From Reyranella sp. (lineage in GTDB: Bacteria; Pseudomonadota; Alphaproteobacteria; Reyranellales; Reyranellaceae): DNA of 6,612 nucleotides. Location: assembly GCA_030679805.1 (NCBI GenBank), contig JAUXST010000323.1, forward strand, positions 1 to 6,612, in the 5' to 3' direction. The translations under genes were made by a program, and so were the position numbers. Under the pieces are notes generated by a model, which saw only the letters and a list, made by a program, of their open reading frames with translations, searched no databases and was not told the origin of the DNA. Positions 1 to 6,103 of this stretch are shown piece by piece (the first letter of the stretch is position 1; each line of letters begins with the position of its first letter).

Positions 1-297
1 CAGCAGGCCGCCGCCCGACGCCGCGATGAAACCCGCCTGCGTGAGCCCGGCCAGGGCCTCGGCCTTGCCGTGGCCGAACCGGTGATCGGCATCGGCTGGC
101 GTCAATGCCTGCCGAACGGCGAGAAACGTCACCAGCGACGCCACGAAATCGAGCGACGAATCGACCAGCGAAGACAGCATGCTGACCGACTCGGTGAGCA
201 GCCAGGCAGCAGTCTTCGCGCCGATCAGGCACACCGCCACCGTCATCGATGCCACGGTGGCGATGCGCATCAGGCGGGCGGGGTCGACGACGTTCAT
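1..297 (-). CDS. Cation diffusion facilitator (FieF-like) transporter, N-terminal part
   Basis: This is the first 99 codons of an inner-membrane divalent metal/proton antiporter of the cation diffusion facilitator family; the rest lies beyond the left edge. The start at 297 gives MNVVDPARLMRIATVASM, a first hydrophobic helix at about residues 12-33, and a second helix at about 38-62. The second helix carries D46-x3-D50, matching the D45/D49 transport site of E. coli YiiP (FieF). The following loop contains DADHRFGHGKAEALAGL, where D69, H72 and H76 match the second zinc site (D68/H71/H75) of YiiP. A third helix begins near residue 85. The gene lies 9 nt downstream of pdxH on the same strand and has a clear Shine-Dalgarno sequence, so co-transcription is likely. 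The family is certain; the metal (Fe, Zn, Cd or other) cannot be decided from this fragment. Confidence 0.93.
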   Translation of the reverse strand, partial: MNVVDPARLMRIATVASMTVAVCLIGAKTAAWLLTESVSMLSSLVDSSLDFVASLVTFLAVRQALTPADADHRFGHGKAEALAGLTQAGFIAASGGGLL

Positions 298-302
298 CCA
301 CG

Positions 303-308
303 CCTCTC
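303..308 (-). promoter_or_regulatory. Ribosome binding site of the cation transporter, overlapping the pdxH stop
   Basis: On the minus strand GAGAGG lies 5 nt before the transporter ATG at 297. It shares bases with the TGA stop of pdxH (309-307). This supports the 297 start and suggests that translation of the two genes is linked. Confidence 0.6.
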
Positions 309-900
309 AGGGATAGAGCGTACGTGTCGTCCAAGGCTCGCCTGGTGCCCCGCGCCGATATTCGAGCCGGTCATGCAGGCGAAACGCTCCATCCTGCCAG
401 AACTCGATCAGCAGGGGCTGCAGTCGGAATCCGGACCAATGGACCGGCCGCGGCACGGTGCCGACCACGTGCCTGGCCGTGTATTCGGCCACGCGCTTTT
501 CCAGGGCAAAGCGGCTTTCCAGCGGGCGCGACTGGTCGGAAGCCCAGGCGCCGATCTGGCTGCCGCGCGCCCGAGTGGCGAAATAGGCATCCGCTTCCTG
601 CGGCGTGGTCTGCGACACCGGTCCCTCGAGGCGAACCTGACGGCGCAGCGACTTCCAGTGGAAAAGCAGCGCGCCCTTGGCATGAGCCTGCAAATGCTGG
701 CCCTTGCGGCTCTCGCAGTTGGTATAGAAGACGAAACCGGCCGGATCGTAGTCCTTGAGCAGCACCATTCGCACCGCAGGCGTGCCGTCCGGCCCCACGG
801 TTGCCAGTGCCACGGCGTTGGGATCGTTCGGCTCGTTCGTGGCGGCTTCGGCATACCAGTCGCCGAACAGCGCCAGTGGGTCGGATTTCTCGCGGATCAT
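307..900 (-). CDS. pdxH: Pyridoxamine 5'-phosphate oxidase
   Basis: This FMN-dependent cytosolic enzyme oxidises pyridoxamine or pyridoxine 5'-phosphate to pyridoxal 5'-phosphate, in the last step of vitamin B6 synthesis and in salvage. The 197-residue product has R44-MVLL-K49 (FMN/substrate, E. coli R67-K72). It also has Y106, R110 and S114 (substrate phosphate, E. coli Y129/R133/S137), and the family signature IEFWQDGAFRLHDR, in which W168, R174 and H176 match E. coli W191, R197 and H199. It ends in LYP, as I recall for alphaproteobacterial homologues. The frame stays open to an ATG at 996, but that start would run into divergent fabI and add a non-conserved tail, so ATG 900 (MIREKSDPLALFGDWY) is preferred. 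No convincing Shine-Dalgarno precedes it. An in-frame TTG sits 12 nt upstream as an alternative. The metal transporter follows 9 nt downstream. Confidence 0.96.
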   Translation of the reverse strand: MIREKSDPLALFGDWYAEAATNEPNDPNAVALATVGPDGTPAVRMVLLKDYDPAGFVFYTNCESRKGQHLQAHAKGALLFHWKSLRRQVRLEGPVSQTTPQEADAYFATRARGSQIGAWASDQSRPLESRFALEKRVAEYTARHVVGTVPRPVHWSGFRLQPLLIEFWQDGAFRLHDRLEYRRGAPGEPWTTRTLYP

Positions 901-980
901 AACCCACAATATAAAGGGCTTCCGAAGCCTTCCACCACCGGCATCTTGTCCCAATGGCGATCCCCCGCTAAGAACAAGGA
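901..980. promoter_or_regulatory. Divergent pdxH/fabI intergenic region with candidate promoter
   Basis: This 80-nt region separates two divergent genes and must hold or neighbour promoters for both, unless these lie inside coding sequence. An AT-rich patch at 908-915 reads TATAAA on the plus strand (910-915) and TATATT on the minus strand (913-908), both close to the sigma-70 -10 consensus. No good -35 box is visible at 16-18 nt on either side. The plus-strand candidate would give fabI a leader of about 60 nt; the minus-strand one would start pdxH mRNA almost at its ATG. Immediately before fabI, AAGGA directly abuts the ATG, an unusually short Shine-Dalgarno spacing. Confidence 0.4.
915..931. 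repeat. Inverted repeat between pdxH and fabI
   Basis: AGGGCTT and AAGCCTT form a 7-bp stem (one G-T wobble) around a 3-nt CCG loop. Read on the minus strand, the hairpin is followed by CTTTATATT, a U-rich stretch resembling an intrinsic terminator or attenuator just upstream of pdxH. It could also be an operator overlapping the -10 candidates. The structure is seen directly; its function is a guess. Confidence 0.35.
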
Positions 981-1817
981 ATGACCGTTGCTGCACAGTT
1001 GATGGCCGGAAAAAAAGGCCTGATCATGGGCGTCGCCAACGAGCGCTCGATCGCTTGGGGTATCGCCAAGGCTTGTCACGATAATGGCGCCCAGGTCGCC
1101 TTCACCTTTCAAGGTGAAGCCCTGGAGAAGCGGGTCCGCCCGTTGGCCACGTCCATCGGCAGCGACATCATCCTGCCCTGCGACGTCACCAATGCGGCGA
1201 GCATCGACGCCACCTTCGCGGAAGTCGAAAAGCGCTGGGGCACCATCGACTTCCTGGTCCATGCCATCGCCTTCTCCAACAAGGAGGAACTCAAGGGGCG
1301 GTACCTCGACACCTCGGCAGACAACTTCGCGCTGACGATGAATGTGAGCTGCTATTCCTTCACGGCGGTGGCGCAGCGCGCCGTGCCGCTGATGAAGAAC
1401 GGCGGCAGCCTGCTCACCCTCACCTACTACGGCGCCGAGCGTGTCATCCCGCACTACAACGTCATGGGCGTGGCCAAAGCCGCCCTCGAGGCCAGCGTGC
1501 GCTACCTGGCGGCCGATCTCGGCGAGCAGAAGATCCGCGTCAACGCCATCTCGGCCGGTCCGATCAAGACGCTGGCCTTCGCCGGCATCAGCGACGGACG
1601 CTATATACTGAAGTGGAACGAACTCAACTCGCCGCTCAAGCGCAACATCACCCAGGAGGAAGTCGGCAACGCCGCCCTCTACCTGCTGTCCGATCTCGGC
1701 ACCGGCATGACCGGTGAAGTGATGCATGTCGACGGCGGCTACCATGTCGTCGGCATGATCAATACCTCGTCGGCTAAGCAGATCGCCGAGCTGCTCGGCA
1801 ACTTCGAGGGCGAGTAG
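981..1817 (+). CDS. fabI: Enoyl-[acyl-carrier-protein] reductase (NADH), FabI
   Basis: FabI reduces trans-2-enoyl-ACP to acyl-ACP, the last step of each cycle of type II fatty acid elongation in the cytosol, and is the target of triclosan. The 278-residue protein is a divergent short-chain dehydrogenase. Its NAD-binding segment is LIMGVANERSIAWGIAK (14-30), and the catalytic region is TYYGAERVIPHYNVMGVAK with Y149, Y159 and K166 matching E. coli Y146, Y156 and K163. Position 97 is Ala where E. coli has Gly93; Ala also occurs there in sensitive enzymes such as that of S. aureus, so it does not by itself predict resistance. The start at 981 is preferred over Met8 (1002) because only the former has an AAGGA sequence before it, though it abuts the ATG. 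aroC begins 10 nt after the stop, so the two are probably co-transcribed. Confidence 0.96.
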   Translation: MTVAAQLMAGKKGLIMGVANERSIAWGIAKACHDNGAQVAFTFQGEALEKRVRPLATSIGSDIILPCDVTNAASIDATFAEVEKRWGTIDFLVHAIAFSNKEELKGRYLDTSADNFALTMNVSCYSFTAVAQRAVPLMKNGGSLLTLTYYGAERVIPHYNVMGVAKAALEASVRYLAADLGEQKIRVNAISAGPIKTLAFAGISDGRYILKWNELNSPLKRNITQEEVGNAALYLLSDLGTGMTGEVMHVDGGYHVVGMINTSSAKQIAELLGNFEGE

Positions 1818-1827
1818 GCCGGCGGCC

Positions 1828-2910
1828 ATGGCCGGCAGCAACTTCGGCACCCTCTTCCGGTTCACGAGCTGGGGCGAAAGTCATGGACCGGCCATCGGCT
1901 GCATCGTCGACGGCACGCCCCCGCGCATTCCCCTCACCGAGGCCGACATCCAGGTCTGGATGGAAAAGCGCCGGCCCGGCCAGTCGCGGTTCGTCACCCA
2001 GCGCCAGGAACCGGATACGGTAAAAATCCTGTCCGGCGTCTTCGAGGGGCTCACCACCGGCACGCCGATCGCGCTGCATATCGACAATGTCGACCAGCGC
2101 AGCCGCGACTACGGCGAGATCAAGGACCAGTTCCGGCCCTCCCATGCCGACTACACCTACTTCAAGAAGTACGGCGTGCGCGACTATCGCGGCGGTGGCC
2201 GCCAGTCGGCACGCGAGACTGCGGTGCGTGTCGCCGCCGGCGCCATCGCGCGCAAGATTCTCACCAATTTCCTGGGCGACGCCGTGTCCATACGCGGCGC
2301 GGTGATCCAGATCGGCAGCCAGAAGATCGACCGCGCCAAGTGGGACTGGGACGCCACGAGCGACAACCCCTTCTGGTGTCCCGACCGACAGGCCGCCCAG
2401 GGCTGGGAGGGCTATCTCGACGACGTGCGCAAGCGCGGCAGTTCCTGCGGTGCCGTGATCGAGGTCGTCGCATCGGGCGTTGGGGTGGGACTGGGCGATC
2501 CGGTCTACGACAAGCTCGACGCCGATCTCGCCAAGGCGCTGATGAGCATCAACGCCGTCAAGGGCGTGGAGATCGGCGATGGATTCGCGACGGCGGCGAT
2601 GAGCGGCGAAGAGAACGCCGACGAAATGCGCATGGCCGACGGGGCGCCCGCCTTCCTCAGCAATCATGCCGGCGGCATCCTGGGCGGCATCTCGACCGGC
2701 CAGGACATCGTCTGCCGCTTGGCGGTCAAGCCGACGAGTTCGATCCTGTCGCCTGTCCGCAGCATCGATCGTTTCGGCAACGAGGTCGAATTGCGCACCA
2801 AGGGCCGCCACGATCCCTGTGTCGGCATCCGCGCCACTCCCGTGGCCGAGGCGATGGTGGCATGCGTACTGGCCGACCACCTTCTACGCCACCGCGCCCA
2901 GTGCGGCTGA
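1828..2910 (+). CDS. aroC: Chorismate synthase
   Basis: This enzyme converts 5-enolpyruvylshikimate 3-phosphate to chorismate, the last common step to aromatic amino acids, folate and quinones. It needs reduced FMN, although the reaction is redox-neutral. At 360 residues it has normal bacterial length. All three family signatures are present: GESHGPAIGCIVDGTP (16-31), GRQSARETAVRVAAGAI (124-140) and RHDPCVGIRATPVAEAM (327-343). Invariant His17 and His106 (in RPSHADYTYFKKYG) are retained, as is Asp329 of the RHDP motif. The start at 1828 gives MAGSNFGTLFRFTSWGESHG, the usual N-terminus; only a weak GGCGG precedes it, so translation may be coupled to fabI, whose stop is 10 nt upstream. Bacterial chorismate synthases are mostly monofunctional, and no flavin reductase domain is visible here. 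Confidence 0.97.
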   Translation: MAGSNFGTLFRFTSWGESHGPAIGCIVDGTPPRIPLTEADIQVWMEKRRPGQSRFVTQRQEPDTVKILSGVFEGLTTGTPIALHIDNVDQRSRDYGEIKDQFRPSHADYTYFKKYGVRDYRGGGRQSARETAVRVAAGAIARKILTNFLGDAVSIRGAVIQIGSQKIDRAKWDWDATSDNPFWCPDRQAAQGWEGYLDDVRKRGSSCGAVIEVVASGVGVGLGDPVYDKLDADLAKALMSINAVKGVEIGDGFATAAMSGEENADEMRMADGAPAFLSNHAGGILGGISTGQDIVCRLAVKPTSSILSPVRSIDRFGNEVELRTKGRHDPCVGIRATPVAEAMVACVLADHLLRHRAQCG

Positions 2911-2920
2911 TCCCGACCGC

Positions 2921-3457
2921 ATGGCTGCCCTGAAGCCCGCCGAGGCCCGTTACGGGGTCGTGCACAATATCGGCATGGCGGTCGTCTCCGTCGTCATGAT
3001 CGCGGGCGCGATCGTGCACTTCGCCACCAACTCCACCAATGCGCCAACGCTGTCGTTGAACGATCCGCGATTTGTACTGTTCGCCGTGCTGGCCGTCGCC
3101 ATGGGTTACTACGCCTACCTCGGCGTCAGCCGGTTCGCCAACCGCCAACCGCAGATCGTCATCGACCGCGACGGCATCGCGCTGGGCTTCGGCCGCAACC
3201 GCCGCCTGGCTTGGGACGATATCCAGTGGGTGAGGCTGCGCCGCCTCGCCATGCGCCCGCAACTTCAGATCGGAGTCGTGCCGGAGGTGTTCATCGCGGC
3301 TGACCTCAAGCTCTCGCAGTGGCATCTCGACGACAGCCTGCGGCCGATCCGCGGCGTGCCCGCCGCCGTTCTCGTCCGCGACAATGGGCTCGACATGTCG
3401 GCGGCGGCGATGCTTGACGCTGTCCGGGCATTTAGGCCGAATCTGGTGAAGTCCTAG
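2921..3457 (+). CDS. Uncharacterised two-helix membrane protein, probable bacterial PH-like domain
   Basis: The 178-residue product is not one I can name with certainty. It has two predicted membrane helices, about residues 13-35 (VVHNIGMAVVSVVMIAGAIV) and 50-68 (FVLFAVLAVAMGYYAYLGV), joined by a short polar loop. A soluble domain of about 105 residues follows. This domain reads PQIVIDRDGIALGFGRNRRLAWDDIQWVRL, the 'strand, D-x-x-G-I, strand, W-x-D-I' pattern typical of bacterial PH-like membrane proteins (for example the STM3941 or YcxB-like groups). By the positive-inside rule the soluble domain is probably cytoplasmic (RFANRQ after helix 2). The ATG at 2921 follows the aroC stop by 10 nt without a strong Shine-Dalgarno; sppA starts 21 nt downstream. 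The frame is open further upstream inside aroC, but that part is a shadow. Real gene likely; function unknown. Confidence 0.8.
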   Translation: MAALKPAEARYGVVHNIGMAVVSVVMIAGAIVHFATNSTNAPTLSLNDPRFVLFAVLAVAMGYYAYLGVSRFANRQPQIVIDRDGIALGFGRNRRLAWDDIQWVRLRRLAMRPQLQIGVVPEVFIAADLKLSQWHLDDSLRPIRGVPAAVLVRDNGLDMSAAAMLDAVRAFRPNLVKS

Positions 3458-3478
3458 TATTCAATCGGAGACGCAGCC

Positions 3479-5239
3479 ATGCGACGATACTTCGTTGGCC
3501 TTCTCGCGACCGTGGGCGCGCTGACCCTGCTCCTGGTCGCCGGCGGCGTTGCCGTGATCGCCTCGGGGCCCTTCTCGGCCAAGCCTCTGCCGCGCTCGAT
3601 GGTGCTGTCGCTCGACCTGCGCGACCTGCCTCCGGAAGCCGCCTCCTCGGATCTACTGCACGGCGGTCTGTTCAAGGGCTCACGCGACCTGGTCGAAGTC
3701 GTCCAGCTCCTGTGGCAGGCGGCAGACGATCCCCGCGTCATCGGGCTGTTCATCGAAATCGGCGATGACCGGGCCGGACTCGCGCGCGTCCAGGAACTGC
3801 GCCAGGCGATCACCAACTTTCGCGGCAAGGGCAAGTTCACAGTCGGCTTCGCCGAATCCCTGGGCGGCCGTGGAAGCCACCTCGGCGACTACTATCTCGC
3901 CTCCGCGCTCGAACAGATCTGGCTGCAGCCGAGCGGCGGCTTCGCCGTGACCGGGATCGCCGTGGAGACGCCCTTCCTGAAGGATGGCCTGGACAAGCTC
4001 GGCGTGCGCGTCGAGGGCGGCAAGCGCTACCAATACAAGAGCGCGCCCGACAGCTTCCTGGAAAACGGCTACACCGGCCCCGCCCGCGAAAACCTGCAGC
4101 AGCTTCTCGACAGTCTTTTCGGTCAGTTCATCGCCGATGTGGCGCGTGACCGTCGTCTCGAGCCCTTGCAGGTCCGACGCCTCATCGATTCGGCGCCGTT
4201 CGACGCGGAACGCGCCCGCGAGGCAGGCCTGGTCGACCGGATTGGCTATCGCGGCGATGCCCTCGAGGATGTCTGGCAGCGCGCCGGCACCGTCCGAGAC
4301 CTGATCGCGCTCTCGGACTATGCCGGGGACGACACCAGGCCGAAGCCCAGCGGCGATGTCATCGCCCTGGTGCGGGTGAGCGGCCCGATCATCTCAGGCC
4401 CCGCCGGCGACGGGCTCCTTGAAGACGATATCGTGGCCAGCGCCGAAGACGTCGTCGATGCTATCGAGCAGGCGGCGCGTACCAAGGAAGTCCGCGCCAT
4501 CGTGTTGCGCATCGATTCGCCGGGTGGCACCTATCCAGCGGCCGATGCCATCGCCGACGCCGTCGGCCGCGCCCGGGCCGCCGGCAAGCCCGTCATCGCC
4601 TCGATGGGCGACATCGCGGCATCGGGCGGTTATCTCGCCGCGGTTCGCGCCGACGTGATCGTGGCCCAGCCAACCACCATCACCGCGTCGATCGGTGTGT
4701 TCACCATCTGGCCGATCGCCTCGGAACTGCTGGCCTCGCTGGGCGTCAAGGTCGACCGGATCTCGGTCGGCGCCAACGCCGGGATGTATTCGACCTTCCA
4801 GCCGCCGACCACCGCCCAGCGCGCGATCGTCGATCGTGAACTGGATACGGTCTATCGTGAATTCACGCGCCAGGTCGGCGAAGCCCGCAAGCTCACGGGC
4901 GGCCGGCTCGATGCCGCCGCGCGCGGTCGCGTCTTCAGCGGTGTCGATGCCAAGCGCGCCGGCTTGGTCGACGAATTGGGCGGGCTGCAGCTCGCGCTCA
5001 GTATCGCCAAGGCCAAAGCGGGGATCGACGAGACCCGTCATGTCGAGATCCACCGCTTTCCCGACGAACACGACCGCTGGCAGCGCATCGTCGGTCGACT
5101 GCTCCGTCTGGCCGGCGTCGATGCCTCGGGTCCGACGATACGCGCCCCGCGCGAAGTCCGCGAAGCCCTGGCACGGATGGGCATCGTGGCACGCCCCGGT
5201 AACGTCCGCCTGCCGCCTCTGCCGCCGCTCTGGCGTTAG
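3479..5239 (+). CDS. sppA: Signal peptide peptidase SppA, 67-kDa type
   Basis: SppA is a membrane-anchored serine protease (family S49) facing the periplasm. It degrades signal peptides left after protein export. At 586 residues it is the long, tandem-domain type (E. coli 618). One hydrophobic segment at about 5-28 follows MRR and serves as anchor. The N-terminal S49 repeat (about 40-275) supplies Lys187 in GKRYQYKSAPDSF, matching E. coli Lys209. The C-terminal repeat (about 293-515) supplies Ser382 in MGDIAASGGYLAA, matching E. coli Ser409. The 195-residue Lys-Ser distance is close to the 200 of E. coli. IDSPGG (345-350) and GLVDELGG (495-502) are further family motifs. GGAG at 3467-3470 lies 8 nt before the ATG and fixes the start. 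The gene is likely the last of the fabI-aroC-membrane protein-sppA series. Confidence 0.94.
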   Translation: MRRYFVGLLATVGALTLLLVAGGVAVIASGPFSAKPLPRSMVLSLDLRDLPPEAASSDLLHGGLFKGSRDLVEVVQLLWQAADDPRVIGLFIEIGDDRAGLARVQELRQAITNFRGKGKFTVGFAESLGGRGSHLGDYYLASALEQIWLQPSGGFAVTGIAVETPFLKDGLDKLGVRVEGGKRYQYKSAPDSFLENGYTGPARENLQQLLDSLFGQFIADVARDRRLEPLQVRRLIDSAPFDAERAREAGLVDRIGYRGDALEDVWQRAGTVRDLIALSDYAGDDTRPKPSGDVIALVRVSGPIISGPAGDGLLEDDIVASAEDVVDAIEQAARTKEVRAIVLRIDSPGGTYPAADAIADAVGRARAAGKPVIASMGDIAASGGYLAAVRADVIVAQPTTITASIGVFTIWPIASELLASLGVKVDRISVGANAGMYSTFQPPTTAQRAIVDRELDTVYREFTRQVGEARKLTGGRLDAAARGRVFSGVDAKRAGLVDELGGLQLALSIAKAKAGIDETRHVEIHRFPDEHDRWQRIVGRLLRLAGVDASGPTIRAPREVREALARMGIVARPGNVRLPPLPPLWR

Positions 5240-5349
5240 CGCTTGCTCCGGCCGTCCTTGGCGGCCTCGCAGACCGCCAGCCGACGATCGATTGTCATCG
5301 CAAGGCCGAGCACGCACTCTCTGCAAGTCCACGCCAAACAAGGGACCTC
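5240..5349 (+). promoter_or_regulatory. 110-nt gap between sppA and the beta-barrel gene; possible weak promoter
   Basis: No reading frame of interest lies here. TTGTCA at 5292-5297 resembles a -35 box, but at 17 nt the -10 position reads CACTCT, a poor match, so a separate promoter is only possible. A short stem, TGGCGG (5259-5264) with CCGCCA (5274-5279), lacks a following T-run and is not a convincing terminator. AGGGA at 5341-5345 is the ribosome binding site for the gene starting at 5350. Confidence 0.25.
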
Positions 5350-6003
5350 ATGTCGAACATCCCCGACGATATCTTCACCGAAACCGAGGATTTCTCACCC
5401 GACACCTTGGCCAATCTGGGCCCGCTGCGTCGCCTGGCCGGTGTGTGGCAGTCCGACCAGGGGGTGGACGTCAGCCCCAAGGCGGAAGGCCCCGAACGGC
5501 GCGTCTTCCGCGAACATATCCGGATGGAGCCGATCGACCCGCAATCCAACGGCCCGCAGCTTCTCTACGGGCTGCGCTACCACATCCATATCAATACGGC
5601 GGAGGAAGCCATCACCTTCCACGATCAGATCGGTTATTGGCTGTGGGAACCGGCCACCGGGATGATCATGCAGAGCATCGCGATTCCGCGCGGCCAAGTG
5701 GTGCTGGCCGGCGGAAAGGCGGCGCCGGACGACAAACGCATTTCGGTGGAAGCGCGGCGCGGCGATGCGCGCTTCGGGATCTGCTCAACGGGCTTTCTCG
5801 AAGAGGCGTTCCGCACCGACTACTACCGCATCGACATCACCTTCAACGATGACGGTAGCTGGACCTACCTGACGCGCACGGATCTGGCGGTCCGCGGCCG
5901 CGAGCCGGCGTTCAACCACAACGACACCAACACCCTGCGGAGGATCGCGCCACCTGCGCCGAATCCGCTGGTCGGTCTGCTGAAGGACGACAAGGCGGGC
6001 TAG
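5350..6003 (+). CDS. Probable heme-binding beta-barrel (nitrobindin/FABP-like) protein
   Basis: The 217-residue soluble protein has no signal peptide. Its pattern resembles the nitrobindin/THAP4 heme-binding beta-barrel family. The features are LGPLRRLAGVWQSDQG (23-38), like the 'L-x-G-x-W-x-G-x-G' opening of the barrel; a central IGYWLWEP (94-101), like the 'GYLR' strand; IPRGQVVLAGG (112-122), like the 'G-x-x-x-x-x-x-G' turn; and a C-terminal FNHNDTNTLRRI (188-199). In known nitrobindins a C-terminal His binds heme, and His190 is the natural candidate here. The family average is nearer 150-200 residues, and this protein has an extra N-terminal segment of about 22 residues. AGGGA lies 4 nt before the ATG, a slightly short spacing. 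It sits 110 nt after sppA and may have its own promoter. Family assignment is from motif resemblance only; heme binding is inference. Confidence 0.6.
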   Translation: MSNIPDDIFTETEDFSPDTLANLGPLRRLAGVWQSDQGVDVSPKAEGPERRVFREHIRMEPIDPQSNGPQLLYGLRYHIHINTAEEAITFHDQIGYWLWEPATGMIMQSIAIPRGQVVLAGGKAAPDDKRISVEARRGDARFGICSTGFLEEAFRTDYYRIDITFNDDGSWTYLTRTDLAVRGREPAFNHNDTNTLRRIAPPAPNPLVGLLKDDKAG

Positions 6004-6034
6004 AGCCGCCTGCTTGGCTTTCGCCGCTCCAGCG
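6004..6034. other. Convergent junction between the beta-barrel gene and the leftward genes
   Basis: This short spacer separates the 6003 stop from the leftward micro-ORF. A weak stem (AGAGCC at 6002-6007 with GGCTTT at 6016-6021, one G-T pair, 8-nt loop) is the only terminator-like structure for the rightward gene. It is too weak to call with confidence. Confidence 0.2.
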
Positions 6035-6041
6035 CTAGCGC
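6032..6041. repeat. Perfect 10-bp palindrome GCGCTAGCGC
   Basis: This self-complementary decamer lies in the convergent junction and contains the stop codon of the micro-ORF. It may be chance in GC-rich DNA, or part of a bidirectional transcript end. No T-run follows on either strand. Confidence 0.25.
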
Positions 6042-6103
6042 CGTTCGCCGAGCAGCGCGAAGATCGCGGCCAACCCGATCGCCAATCGGCGCAGAGTCCT
6101 CAT
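6035..6103 (-). CDS. Possible 22-residue hydrophobic micro-protein coupled to the 2H gene
   Basis: This short frame starts at ATG 6103-6101 and overlaps the TGA of the preceding 2H phosphoesterase gene by ATGA, the classic arrangement for translational coupling. It encodes MRTLRR followed by a 13-residue hydrophobic core (LAIGLAAIFALLG) and a charged ERR end, then TAG. The composition is that of a tiny single-helix membrane peptide or a bare signal-like sequence, with basic residues before the hydrophobic core. The core is short for a full membrane span. No function can be assigned. Such a frame can arise by chance, and only conservation or ribosome profiling would show that it is a gene. Confidence 0.22.
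   Translation of the reverse strand: MRTLRRLAIGLAAIFALLGERR

Noticed and set aside
70..984. A 304-codon plus-strand frame across the transporter, pdxH and the intergenic region
   Set aside because: It is antisense to two genes with conserved catalytic and metal-binding residues; its product is Arg/His/Gln-rich with no domain.
901..996. 32-residue N-terminal extension of PdxH starting at 996
   Set aside because: It would overlap the start of divergent fabI and run through the hairpin and AT-rich patch; the family alignment begins near MIREKSDP.
1225..1300. Ala97 in FabI (E. coli Gly93 position) as a triclosan-resistance signature
   Set aside because: Ala occurs at this position in sensitive FabI enzymes, so it is not evidence of resistance.
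897..1865. A 322-codon frame antisense to fabI, spanning the intergenic region
   Set aside because: It covers the opposite strand of a clear FabI and the promoter region; there are no family motifs. It is a GC-rich shadow.
1774..2880. A 368-codon open frame antisense to aroC, longer than aroC itself
   Set aside because: Its frame relation to a GC-rich codon-biased gene explains its openness. Its product is rich in Ala, Asp, Gly and Arg with no recognisable motif, while aroC carries all three family signatures.
2666..2920. Upstream extension of the two-helix membrane protein into aroC
   Set aside because: The added residues are the out-of-frame translation of aroC, very rich in Arg, Ser and Ala. 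The hydrophobic and PH-like parts begin after ATG 2921.
5259..5279. TGGCGG/CCGCCA stem after sppA as a terminator
   Set aside because: The stem is only 6 bp with a 9-nt loop, and no T-run follows; such pairs are common in GC-rich DNA.
4394..5341. A 315-codon frame antisense to the second half of sppA
   Set aside because: SppA motifs occupy the plus strand throughout. The antisense product is low in motif content and has typical shadow composition.
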